Positions 28,786 to 37,372 are shown, counted from the first letter of the stretch. The stretch is 52,444 nt of DNA from an uncultured SAR116 cluster alpha proteobacterium (GCA_902589185.1 CACIRZ010000006.1:1-52444); one strand, 5' to 3'. Program-made: numbers and translations. Notes: generated from the sequence alone by a model not told the origin.

Positions 28786-29721
28786 AGAACATTGGCTATG
28801 GTTTTTGTAACCAGTAATTTCAAAAAGTTGTGGAAATGTCTTATGAAATTTTATTTTATCTAGGCAATCAGTATCTTGAAAATTTTTTAGGTAAGCTGTT
28901 CCTTTTCTGTTTCTTGATACCCAATTATATTTATCAGATTGAATAACATTATTTTTTATATCTTTTAACATTGATATTGTAGGAACGGGTGGCCATCCGT
29001 CAGAATGAATATTTAAAAGACTCAGATCATCATCAAAAAAGTTATACTCTATTTTATGCTCCTGAGAAAACTTAATTCTATCTAGTTGTGAGGTGTGATC
29101 ATCCCATAAAGCAACTACTTTTTTATTTCCAATAGGAGGAATTTTATTAGAAATATCTGAGTTTACATATTGAGCTTTTGATGAATTAAAAATTTTATTA
29201 GTAAAGTTAATATCATAGCAAAATATTTTACAATTATCATTCGTTGCTGCGTCAATAAGGTATGTGGTAAATCCTTTCATTACACCAGACTCTATGACAA
29301 TTTCAGGATTAATAATTTTCAAAATTGTAAAAAAAAATACGCCTTCGTTATAACCAAAACCACTTTCATGTTCTTTTACAGGACTTTTTTGGAAGACTTG
29401 TTCAAACTCTTCTAAATATGAGTTAATTTCTGTTTTTTCAAATTTTATCTGCGATGTCCTTAAATATGAAATTATCTCATTTGCAATTAAGTTATTTCTA
29501 TATTTTTTTAAAATATTGTCAGTTGGATAAGAGTTGTAAGCCTCATCCTCTTTAGATTTAATTTTTTTTATTCTTATACTAATTTTAAATCCAACTATTT
29601 TGTATAAATGTTCCTTAAATTTTTTAAAAAAATTATAAACATGAAAATATTTTTTTGGTGTAGTAGAGAAATTATTCCAATAGTTTGTATAAGTTTTTTT
29701 CTTGTGATAATCAAAATCCAA
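28759..29721 (-). CDS. Methyltransferase-like (SAM-type Rossmann) protein, unassigned
   Basis: A roughly 320-residue soluble protein. EIVIESGVMKGFTTYLIDAA followed by IFCYDIN looks like motifs I and II of class I SAM-dependent methyltransferases, and VALWDDH could be motif IV. I do not recognise a specific family. The first ATG lies far inside the protein, so a non-ATG start is needed. TTG at 29721 has AAAAAGGG about 8 bases upstream and begins 4 bases after the stop of the O-antigen ligase-like gene, so it is likely translated from the same message. The basic N-terminal region (YHKKKTYTNYW) is unusual. A function in glycan modification is inferred from neighbours only. Confidence 0.6.
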   Translation of the reverse strand: MDFDYHKKKTYTNYWNNFSTTPKKYFHVYNFFKKFKEHLYKIVGFKISIRIKKIKSKEDEAYNSYPTDNILKKYRNNLIANEIISYLRTSQIKFEKTEINSYLEEFEQVFQKSPVKEHESGFGYNEGVFFFTILKIINPEIVIESGVMKGFTTYLIDAATNDNCKIFCYDINFTNKIFNSSKAQYVNSDISNKIPPIGNKKVVALWDDHTSQLDRIKFSQEHKIEYNFFDDDLSLLNIHSDGWPPVPTISMLKDIKNNVIQSDKYNWVSRNRKGTAYLKNFQDTDCLDKIKFHKTFPQLFEITGYKNHSQCSLVITKMIK

Positions 29722-29725
29722 AGAA

Positions 29726-30994
29726 CTAACCCTTTTTATAGCTTTGAAATTGAGAAAGAGCAAAACCTAATGCAAACCATATAAATAGATTACCCCACTG
29801 GCCATAAAAGCTTCCAAATTGCTGCATTGGGAAAAACAGGCCTAAGGGTATTACAAAAGCTGTGGCTGCCATAGGGCAATCAAAATATTCTTTTCTTGCT
29901 TTAAGGCATGTTAAAATAATCGATATAAACATCACACATCCAAAAAATAAACCTACTATTCCAGCTTCTGCAAATAATTGAACATAAAAATTGTGAGGAT
30001 GGTTACCACAATTATTTTCTCCTGGTAACCATTTAGGCAAATTTGAATCTAGATTTATGCATGTGTATCTTGTTCCTGAAGGTCCGATGCCTTTAATAGG
30101 TGTTTCTAATCCTTGCTGTATTCCTCCCCTCCATGAACCCCAATATCCAGTATCAGTGTTTACTATGGGTATTTGTCTCATAAATTTATTGGTAAAATTA
30201 TAGCCAAGATCAGGGCGAACAAAAAAAACTGCTACAACTGCAAGAATTTCGACTATTATTAATATAATGTACAATTGAAATTTTGGTTTCCAAACTAAAC
30301 TTGCTAGCATACCCCCACAGGCTCTAATGAGAAAATGTGTTCTTTCTCCAGTCAAGATGGATACAACGATAGAAAAAAAACCAACAATTCCAGAAAACAA
30401 ACCAACTTTGCTTTTATGACTAACTGCAATAGCCATCAATACGCAAAAAACTGGCAATGAAACTTTAGCAATATAACCACCTGGAACTAAATCCCCATAT
30501 GGCCAAGACAATCTTGATTTTGGCTCAATTATTGTTTCAGCAATTAAAATTGCACACATAATTAACATTCCGATTAATATAGACAGAAACATCAAAATTC
30601 TAATATCTCTATCTTTTGCAAGCCATACTTGAGCAGCGGCAGCATATAGTGGAAATCTTATCCAAACAAAACCTTGTTGAAACGTAAAAAGTGGATCAGG
30701 TCCAGTTATTGCTGAAATTAACCCATACAACCACAAAGCAACAGCACTTTTAAACCAAAGTTGGGATGCCCATCGCCATTCTTTTTTTTTGAAACATCTT
30801 ATTAAAAAAATTATGCTAATTGTTGTTAACCACAAATCAGCTGGATCTCTTTCTATCAAATAAATGAATGGACCTAAAAACCAAAAAAGAGACATATATT
30901 TATCAAAACTACTCAAATTGTTTATTTTATTCCATCCGTTAACCCAACTAGAGTGAAGGTCAAATTCATGAATTGACAATGATTTTAAAAACAT
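29726..30994 (-). CDS. O-antigen ligase/polymerase family membrane protein (Wzy_C type)
   Basis: A 422-residue polytopic protein with about 10-12 hydrophobic helices. The large loop near the C-terminus holds GIGPSGTRY and NHPHNFYVQLFAEAGIVGL, the histidine-containing signature of WaaL/Wzy-type enzymes (Wzy_C domain). Such proteins polymerise lipid-linked repeat units or ligate them to lipid A core; sequence alone does not separate the two. It shares a transcript with the methyltransferase-like gene. The spacer 30995-31172 holds only AT-rich sequence and a weak hairpin (31092-31112). Confidence 0.85.
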   Translation of the reverse strand: MFLKSLSIHEFDLHSSWVNGWNKINNLSSFDKYMSLFWFLGPFIYLIERDPADLWLTTISIIFLIRCFKKKEWRWASQLWFKSAVALWLYGLISAITGPDPLFTFQQGFVWIRFPLYAAAAQVWLAKDRDIRILMFLSILIGMLIMCAILIAETIIEPKSRLSWPYGDLVPGGYIAKVSLPVFCVLMAIAVSHKSKVGLFSGIVGFFSIVVSILTGERTHFLIRACGGMLASLVWKPKFQLYIILIIVEILAVVAVFFVRPDLGYNFTNKFMRQIPIVNTDTGYWGSWRGGIQQGLETPIKGIGPSGTRYTCINLDSNLPKWLPGENNCGNHPHNFYVQLFAEAGIVGLFFGCVMFISIILTCLKARKEYFDCPMAATAFVIPLGLFFPMQQFGSFYGQWGNLFIWFALGFALSQFQSYKKG

Positions 30995-31172
30995 TAATAC
31001 GTCTCATAAAAAAATTAAAATTTAAGTAGTTATTATATAGTTTTCCTTTAAAAACAAGAAATATTAAAATCTTTAAACTATATTAAAGAAGAGATTATTT
31101 TCAAATTAATCTTTGTTTAAATTAGATTACTTTTTATATTTAAATTTTCAAATAATAAATAGATGTAAATAT

Positions 31173-32540
31173 TTATTTACCAATTTTTATATTATTCTTT
31201 AAAAACCACAAACAAATTAAAGACGGAATTACCATTATTGTGGTTATAATAAAAAAAGTTCCCCAATCTCCATTCAGCCAGTCAACAAGAGCTCCTGAAG
31301 ATGAAGCAAGTGTGGTTCTGCCAGCAGTTCCTAAAGACGCAAGTAAAGCATACTGAGTGGCAGTATATGTTCGATCAACTAACAACGAAATAAAAGCAAC
31401 AAACGCTACAGTTGCAAATGCTGCTGTAATATCATCTGCAATTACAGCAATTGCGAATAATAGTTCAGATTTCCCTGTCCAAGCCAAAACTGCAAAGAGA
31501 AGGTTTGTGATAGCCATTAAACCTCCAGCAAAAAACATTGTTTTTATTGTCCCAGCCCTCATTGCCATTAAACCGCCTAACAATGTAAAAAAAACAGTTG
31601 TTATCCAGCCCAATCCTTTTGAGTAAATTGCAATTTGACTCTTTGAAAATCCAATTTCTTTGTAGAAAACTATTGACATACGTCCAAGAAAAGCTTCACC
31701 GATCTTGAATAAAAAAACAAAACCTAATATTCCAACAGCTATAGCAAACCCATTTTTTTTAAAGAAGCTTATTAATGGACCCAATATAGTCCCTGAAACA
31801 TATGCTAAAATCTTAGTAAAAAAATTATTGGAACCAAGTTTACTTTTTATAATTTTGTCAGTTTCTTTTTGTTTGATTTGTCTATTAGTTTTGACTGGCT
31901 CATTAACAAACATCAAACAAATGTTCATCAAAATTATCATTACTCCTAAAAATAAAAAAGTTAATTGCCAGTAGTCTATAATACCAAGACTTTCAAAATA
32001 TTCTGCTGTAATTAAAGCTACAATACCTCCTAACTTGTAGCCTGTCCACCAACCAACCACAGCCATTGCTGCCCCAGCTGCCATTGCTTTTCCTTCATTT
32101 TCATTTATTTGTTCAATTCTTAAGGCATCAATAGTTATGTCTTGTGTTGCTGAAGCAATAGCAATTACTAATCCAATAAAAATTAAAAGAGCTAAGTTTT
32201 CAGAAGGATTTATCAAACTCCAAATTATCAAACTTAGTAAAATTGTAATTTGCATCAAAAGTATCCATCCTTTTCGATGGCCTAGTTTTTTTAAAAGGGG
32301 AATTTGAATTCTATCAATCAATGGAGCCCATAAATAATTAAATGCGTAAACACCAAAAATTAAACCTGCCCAACCAATCGTTGATCTGCTTAATCCTTCT
32401 TCTTTTAACCAAAGGTTAAGACTACTTGCAATAAGCACCCATGGAAACCCACTAATGGCACCAAGAAGTAAAATTTTCAACATCCTTAAGTCTTTATAAA
32501 CTAAAATTGAATGAAACCAGCTTTGATTTTGTTTTATCAT
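31173..32540 (-). CDS. ampG: AmpG-family muropeptide permease (MFS)
   Basis: A roughly 455-residue MFS protein with at least 12 helices. The N-terminal pattern, GAISGFPWVLIASSLNLWL then WAPLIDRIQIPLL and ATQDITIDALRIEQ, follows AmpG, the inner-membrane importer of GlcNAc-anhydroMurNAc-peptides released during wall turnover. The ATG at 32540 is preferred to an in-frame GTG 15 bases upstream. It is divergent from the YkuD gene across 90 bases. It lies next to several other recycling genes (GH84, anmK, murQ, amidase), which strengthens the call. Confidence 0.85.
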   Translation of the reverse strand: MIKQNQSWFHSILVYKDLRMLKILLLGAISGFPWVLIASSLNLWLKEEGLSRSTIGWAGLIFGVYAFNYLWAPLIDRIQIPLLKKLGHRKGWILLMQITILLSLIIWSLINPSENLALLIFIGLVIAIASATQDITIDALRIEQINENEGKAMAAGAAMAVVGWWTGYKLGGIVALITAEYFESLGIIDYWQLTFLFLGVMIILMNICLMFVNEPVKTNRQIKQKETDKIIKSKLGSNNFFTKILAYVSGTILGPLISFFKKNGFAIAVGILGFVFLFKIGEAFLGRMSIVFYKEIGFSKSQIAIYSKGLGWITTVFFTLLGGLMAMRAGTIKTMFFAGGLMAITNLLFAVLAWTGKSELLFAIAVIADDITAAFATVAFVAFISLLVDRTYTATQYALLASLGTAGRTTLASSSGALVDWLNGDWGTFFIITTIMVIPSLICLWFLKNNIKIGK

Positions 32541-32630
32541 AATTAAATCTACCACATATGTTATAAATCCTACTGTGTTTTTGAATAAAAATATATGTTT
32601 TTGATTTCATCAAAATATCTATAATCAAGT

Positions 32631-33167
32631 ATGATTGAAAATTGGGTAGTTATAAAAGTTAATAAAAAATATTTCTTAAAAGCTCGAAATAAAGTATTTC
32701 AATGTCAAATAGGCCAAGAAGGTCTTGAGAAAGCTGAAAAAAAAATTGAAGGTGATAAAAAAACACCTATCGGGAAATGGTATTTGAAAACTGTTTTTTA
32801 CAGATCTGACAAAATATTAAGACCAAAATTTAAGAAAAAAAATATTTTAAAAATAAAAAAAATCACAAAAAGCTGTGCTTGGTGCGATGATATTCAAAGT
32901 AACTATTACAATAAATATATGAATATTAATAACCTTCAATCTCTAGATATTAATTATGAAAAGTTATGGAGAGAAGATGATGCGTATGACATTTTAATTG
33001 TGATCTCACATAATATTAAGCCAATAATTAAAAATAAAGGAAGTGCAGTTTTTATCCATTGTAGTTTCTCAGATAAAAGAAAAACCGCTGGTTGTATTGC
33101 TTTGAAGAAAAAAGATCTGGCATTTCTGCTTAAAAATCTTCAATACAATACATATATAAAAATTTAA
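32631..33167 (+). CDS. YkuD-domain protein without signal peptide, probable cytoplasmic L,D-carboxypeptidase
   Basis: A 178-residue YkuD-family protein. The catalytic histidine and cysteine are His143 and Cys155 in SAVFIHCSFSDKRKTAGCIA. The protein begins MIENWVVIKVNKKYF, with no signal peptide or membrane helix, so it should stay in the cytoplasm where cross-linking makes no sense. Signal-less YkuD enzymes such as ElsL of Acinetobacter are L,D-carboxypeptidases that remove the terminal D-Ala from recycled tetrapeptides. The location next to ampG fits that role. An alternative is an unrecognised export route and true L,D-transpeptidase activity. Confidence 0.78.
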   Translation: MIENWVVIKVNKKYFLKARNKVFQCQIGQEGLEKAEKKIEGDKKTPIGKWYLKTVFYRSDKILRPKFKKKNILKIKKITKSCAWCDDIQSNYYNKYMNINNLQSLDINYEKLWREDDAYDILIVISHNIKPIIKNKGSAVFIHCSFSDKRKTAGCIALKKKDLAFLLKNLQYNTYIKI

Positions 33168-33251
33168 TTTATTATTTAAGAAACATAAAACTTTACAGAT
33201 TTAATTAATAGATTTAAAAGTAATTTTTTTAATAAATATCGAGGTTTATTC

Positions 33252-35258
33252 ATGCCATATTCATTAGTATCAGTTATTCTTGGCCTTTTGGGACTACTTT
33301 CAGCTTATCTAGTATATTTAAAGGTAAAGTCTTCCTCTGAGGGTGAAGGACGTGTTAAAGAAATTGGAGATGAAATACACCTTGGTGCAATGGTTTTCAT
33401 GTCCGCAGAATATAAGAGATTAGCAGTATTTTGTTTAGTATGCATTTTTGCATTATATTTTTCTCTTGGTTGGCAAACTGCCATATCATTTTTAATTGGA
33501 GCTTTATGTTCAGGTACAGCAGGTTTTATAGGTATGTATTCAGCAACAAAAGCAAATGTAAGAACAGCCGTTGCTGCTAAGGAAAAAGGCGCATCAGAAG
33601 CTCTAAATATAGCCTTTTTTGGAGGCTCAATTATGGGACTAACAGTAGCTGCTATGGGTTTGTTTGGAGTAGGAATTTTATTCCACTACTTTGCAGGTGA
33701 TATAAAAACAATACATGCAATTGAGGGATTTGCGATGGGTGCTTCATCTGTAGCTTTGTTTTCGAGAGTAGGTGGTGGAATATTTACAAAGAGTGCTGAT
33801 GTTGGTGCTGACTTAGTAGGTAAAGTAGAAGCAGGAATTCCAGAAGATGATCCTAGAAATCCAGGTGTAATTGCGGATAATGTAGGAGACAATGTTGGAG
33901 ATGTCGCTGGAATGGGTTCAGATATTTTTGAATCATATTGTGGATCTATGATTGCATGTATAGCTTTAGCTGCATCGATGACTAGTGCGACTATTAATTC
34001 ATTAGGTGGTAACCAATATTTGCTTCAATTTATGCCTTTAGCTTTAGCGTCATTAGGTATAATTTGTTCCTTATTGGGCATATTAACAGTCAAAGCTTTT
34101 TCCTCAAAAAGCGCAGAAACAGCATTAAGATATGGGACGATAGGATCTGCAGTTCTTTTTGTGATATTATCATACTTTTTAGTTGATTTTATGAGTGTTG
34201 CTATCGGTGTTTGGATAGCTGTATTTGTTGGTTCAGTTGGAGGGATAGTTGTTGGATTAATTACAGAATATTATACTGGTGGAAGCCCAGTAGAAAAAAT
34301 AGCTAAGGATGGAGAAACTGGTTCTGCTACTGTTTTAATATCAGGTTTAGCGACCGGAATGCAATCAGTTGCGATACCAGTGTTAACTATAGTATGCATT
34401 ATCTTTATATCAAATATATTTGCAGGTCTTTACGGAGTTGGTATAGCAGCGGTTGGAATGTTAAGTACAGTTGGTATTACAATGGCAATTGATGCATATG
34501 GACCAGTTGCTGACAATGCAGGAGGTATTGCAGAAATGTCAGAGATGGGAAAAGAAACTAGACAAATCACAGATTCATTAGATGAGGTTGGAAACACAAC
34601 TGCTGCGATTGGAAAGGGGTTTGCAATAAGTGCAGCAGCATTGGCAGCATTAGCTCTTATAAGTGCTTATATAGAAAAAATTTCGATTTCAGATGATAGT
34701 TTTGTTTTAGCTATAAATGATCCATTAGTTTTATGTGGAATGTTTTTAGGAGGGATTTTCCCATTTTTAGTTAGTTCTATGACAATGACTGCTGTTGGTG
34801 ACGCAGCTTTCGATATGATCAAGGAAATAAGAAGACAGTTTAAAGAAATTCCAGGCTTGTTGGAGGGTAAAGCAAAACCGGATACTGCAAGATGTGTTGA
34901 TATTGCAACTAGGGCTGCTTTAAGAAAAATGATAGCACCAGGAGCGCTTGCTGTATTATCACCAGTTATTATTGGTTTTACATTAGGTCCAAAAGCTCTT
35001 GGAGGAATGTTAGGTGGTGCACTTATATGTTGTGTAATGATGGCACTAATGATGTCAAATGCAGGTGGAGCATGGGATAATGCAAAAAAGTTTGTAGAAA
35101 AAGGAAACTTTGGAGGTAAAGGATCCGAAGTTCACAAAGCAGCTGTTGTTGGTGATACTGTTGGTGATCCTTTAAAAGATACTTCAGGACCATCAATGAA
35201 CATCTTAATAAATGTGATGGCTATAGTTAGCTTAGTTATAGCGCCACTTTTAGTTTAA
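33252..35258 (+). CDS. hppA: Membrane-bound pyrophosphatase (ion-pumping), potassium-dependent type
   Basis: A 668-residue polytopic pump (about 16 helices) that couples pyrophosphate hydrolysis to ion export. The signature DVGADLVGKVE and the acidic motif DNVGDNVGDVAGMGSD form the substrate site. At the potassium-dependence positions it reads NTTAAIGKG (Ala451, Gly454), the pattern of K+-dependent enzymes; K+-independent ones read NTTKAVTKG. Proton versus sodium specificity cannot be decided by eye. CGAGG precedes the ATG. It is monocistronic, ended by a strong hairpin at 35269-35297. Confidence 0.96.
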   Translation: MPYSLVSVILGLLGLLSAYLVYLKVKSSSEGEGRVKEIGDEIHLGAMVFMSAEYKRLAVFCLVCIFALYFSLGWQTAISFLIGALCSGTAGFIGMYSATKANVRTAVAAKEKGASEALNIAFFGGSIMGLTVAAMGLFGVGILFHYFAGDIKTIHAIEGFAMGASSVALFSRVGGGIFTKSADVGADLVGKVEAGIPEDDPRNPGVIADNVGDNVGDVAGMGSDIFESYCGSMIACIALAASMTSATINSLGGNQYLLQFMPLALASLGIICSLLGILTVKAFSSKSAETALRYGTIGSAVLFVILSYFLVDFMSVAIGVWIAVFVGSVGGIVVGLITEYYTGGSPVEKIAKDGETGSATVLISGLATGMQSVAIPVLTIVCIIFISNIFAGLYGVGIAAVGMLSTVGITMAIDAYGPVADNAGGIAEMSEMGKETRQITDSLDEVGNTTAAIGKGFAISAAALAALALISAYIEKISISDDSFVLAINDPLVLCGMFLGGIFPFLVSSMTMTAVGDAAFDMIKEIRRQFKEIPGLLEGKAKPDTARCVDIATRAALRKMIAPGALAVLSPVIIGFTLGPKALGGMLGGALICCVMMALMMSNAGGAWDNAKKFVEKGNFGGKGSEVHKAAVVGDTVGDPLKDTSGPSMNILINVMAIVSLVIAPLLV

Positions 35259-35268
35259 CAAAAATAAT

Positions 35269-35297
35269 AATAAAGCTATTCTAAGAATAGCTTTATT
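35269..35297. terminator. Bidirectional intrinsic terminator between hppA and mmsB
   Basis: A perfect 13-base-pair stem (35269-35281 with 35285-35297) closes a 3-base TAA loop. Its core is AAAGCTATTC/GAATAGCTTT, flanked by A-rich sequence on the left and T-rich on the right, so it can terminate both hppA (rightward) and mmsB (leftward). The right arm contains the mmsB stop codon (35293-35295). Confidence 0.85.
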
Positions 35298-36165
35298 TAT
35301 TAAATTTTGTGATAGCTGAAAAGTCTAAATTACCATAGTTTTCATTAACCATTTTTTGAAAATTTTCACGTGCTTTAATTCCGAATTTCGCTTTCGTATT
35401 TGTAACTTGTATTGCTTTTAAGGCTATAGTAAGGTCTTTTAACATTAAATCTGCTGAAAAACCGGGCTTAAAGTCATTGTCTGCTGGACTTATAGGCCCA
35501 ACATCTTTAATAGGACAATAGCTATTTATAGCCCAACATGAACCAGTCGAAGTTGACAAAATTTCAAATAATTTTTCTAGATCTAAACCTAAATTATTAC
35601 CTAGTGAAAAAGCTTCTCCTACGCCAATCATGGTAGTTGCCAACAACATATTATTACATGCTTTTGTAGCTTGTCCTGAACCAGAAGAACCACATAATAA
35701 TGATTTTTTCCCCATTATTTCAAACAAGGGCAACATTTTTTTATAAGCATCCTCTTTGCCGCCAACCATAAAAGTTAATGTTGCATTCTCGGCTCCACCA
35801 ATTCCTCCAGATACTGGTGCATCAAGAAAAAAAAGTTCTTTATCTTCACATTTTTTGTGTAATTTTTTTGCTTTATCAACGTCAATAGTAGAGCAGTCTG
35901 TTATCAATGTGCCTGGCTTTAAACTATCTATAATACTATCCAATACTTCCTCAACAATTTCTCCATTAGGTAACATTGTGATTATTATATCTACGTCTTT
36001 TGAGATATCTTTTAAATTGGAGACTTTTTTAAGTCCTATTGGCAAAAGTTGTTTCACAAACTCCTCATTAATATCATAACCAATAACTTCGTAATTAGTA
36101 TTCAGAAGATTTGTTACCATTCTGGCTCCCATATTTCCTAAGCCAATAAAACCAATTTTTTTCAT
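35293..36165 (-). CDS. mmsB: 3-hydroxyisobutyrate dehydrogenase
   Basis: A 290-residue beta-hydroxyacid dehydrogenase. It has the N-terminal NAD motif GFIGLGNMGARM, the substrate loop DAPVSGGIGGAENATL and the catalytic Lys168 in KACNNMLLA. The C-terminal stretch TGSCWAINSYCPIKD and GFSADLMLKDLTIAL follows MmsB of valine degradation more closely than tartronate-semialdehyde reductase. Its ATG overlaps the GH84 stop by 4 bases, and a strong AAGGAG lies inside the GH84 end, so the two are translationally coupled. No other valine-pathway gene is adjacent except possibly the acyl-CoA dehydrogenase far upstream. Confidence 0.88.
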   Translation of the reverse strand: MKKIGFIGLGNMGARMVTNLLNTNYEVIGYDINEEFVKQLLPIGLKKVSNLKDISKDVDIIITMLPNGEIVEEVLDSIIDSLKPGTLITDCSTIDVDKAKKLHKKCEDKELFFLDAPVSGGIGGAENATLTFMVGGKEDAYKKMLPLFEIMGKKSLLCGSSGSGQATKACNNMLLATTMIGVGEAFSLGNNLGLDLEKLFEILSTSTGSCWAINSYCPIKDVGPISPADNDFKPGFSADLMLKDLTIALKAIQVTNTKAKFGIKARENFQKMVNENYGNLDFSAITKFNK

Positions 36166-37316
36166 TTCAATTCTCCTTTTAATAAAAATTCAGATAGAGG
36201 AGCGGTTTGAGTTTTAATCTTGCGCTCCGACGTTAGAAGTTTTTGACTGATTTGTAAATCTTGCTTTAACCCAAAAATGAAGGGATACCATTCTCTTGAT
36301 AAATTACCTTTCCATTTCCACAAAAGGAAATCTAACGCTTCAAAATCTGTATAATTAAAATTTACTTTTTGGGCCGGAGGGTTAGAACCAAAATCTGGTT
36401 TTAAAAAAAATTTTTTTATTTTTATGAACTCTTTTGGGACACCGTGAATGTTCATTACTTTTAACCATTCATTTAAATTATTCTTACCCCTGAAATTATT
36501 GGAGCAAATGTCCAAAATCAGAAGATCTGTTTCTATTAGACCTGTAAGATTAATCATTACATCATTAATGTTTTGTCTTCCAAAGTAAGGTCCTACAAAC
36601 ATACGTCTAGGACAATAGTCATTTGAATAGTAATTATCCCAAAAGATTACCCTGTTTAGTAATGTTTTTTTAATCATTTTATAATTTGATAAATTTTTAG
36701 AAACAACATTTTTGCCACAATAGAAAACAGTTATTTTTGGGTCCAATATCTTACTTAAGTCTTTTAAATAAAAAGGTTCATCTTGAATTAATTCATCAGC
36801 GTATATTCTAGGTATAAAGAAAATATTTTGTCTTAATTCTTTTGAAAGCTTGTTCGCCAAAATAGCATGATATGTTCCTTCGGATACATCAACTCCAAAT
36901 TTTTTTTTAAAATCATTCGGAATGTCATCTAACATCAAAGCTATATAATCAGCTCCATCTTGAAGTAACTGTTTAGCTTTTCTTAATAGTAATTTGAAAT
37001 CAGATTTTTTATTATTTCTAGAAATATTATCTAATTCTTTAAAATTAAAGTCTAATCCTGGAGCAATACCAGCTATAACGTTTATGTTATTCTCTTGACA
37101 AAATTGAGTAAAATTTTGGAATTTCAAACGCCATTTTTTATTATATTTTTCTTTCCAGTGTAATCGATGAAAAACATCTTCCTTAGGAGCGTAGAAATAA
37201 GTATTCATATTATTTTTACGCAGTGATTTGATTATAAGCTCTCTACTTTCCCAAGATAATAGTCTGCCATAATAACCCTCTATATATCCAATTATGTTAT
37301 TTTCATTGTATTTCAT
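36162..37316 (-). CDS. GH84 beta-N-acetylglucosaminidase (O-GlcNAcase-like catalytic domain)
   Basis: A 384-residue protein whose N-terminal roughly 260 residues form the GH84 TIM barrel. Visible marks are GYIEGYYGRLLSWESR at the start (strand 1), NTYFYAPKEDVFHR (40s), the catalytic Asp130-Asp131 pair in ALMLDDIP, WDNYYSNDY and FVGPYFGR. GH84 enzymes cleave terminal beta-GlcNAc by substrate-assisted catalysis. No signal peptide is present, so it should act in the cytoplasm. Between anmK/murQ/ampG-type genes the likely substrate is GlcNAc-anhydroMurNAc (or its peptides), the job of NagZ (GH3) elsewhere; this is inference. It is divergent from the PIG-L gene across 56 bases and coupled to mmsB downstream. 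Confidence 0.87.
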   Translation of the reverse strand: MKYNENNIIGYIEGYYGRLLSWESRELIIKSLRKNNMNTYFYAPKEDVFHRLHWKEKYNKKWRLKFQNFTQFCQENNINVIAGIAPGLDFNFKELDNISRNNKKSDFKLLLRKAKQLLQDGADYIALMLDDIPNDFKKKFGVDVSEGTYHAILANKLSKELRQNIFFIPRIYADELIQDEPFYLKDLSKILDPKITVFYCGKNVVSKNLSNYKMIKKTLLNRVIFWDNYYSNDYCPRRMFVGPYFGRQNINDVMINLTGLIETDLLILDICSNNFRGKNNLNEWLKVMNIHGVPKEFIKIKKFFLKPDFGSNPPAQKVNFNYTDFEALDFLLWKWKGNLSREWYPFIFGLKQDLQISQKLLTSERKIKTQTAPLSEFLLKGELK

Positions 37317-37372
37317 TTGATATCTTTTTTAATATTGCAATACTATATTAACTAAATTAGGAGAAAAATATA

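Noticed and set aside
31092-31112. Hairpin AGATTA/TAATCT between ampG and the O-antigen ligase-like gene
   Set aside because: Six AT-rich pairs with a 9-base loop; could end ampG but is not distinguishable from chance in this AT-rich spacer.
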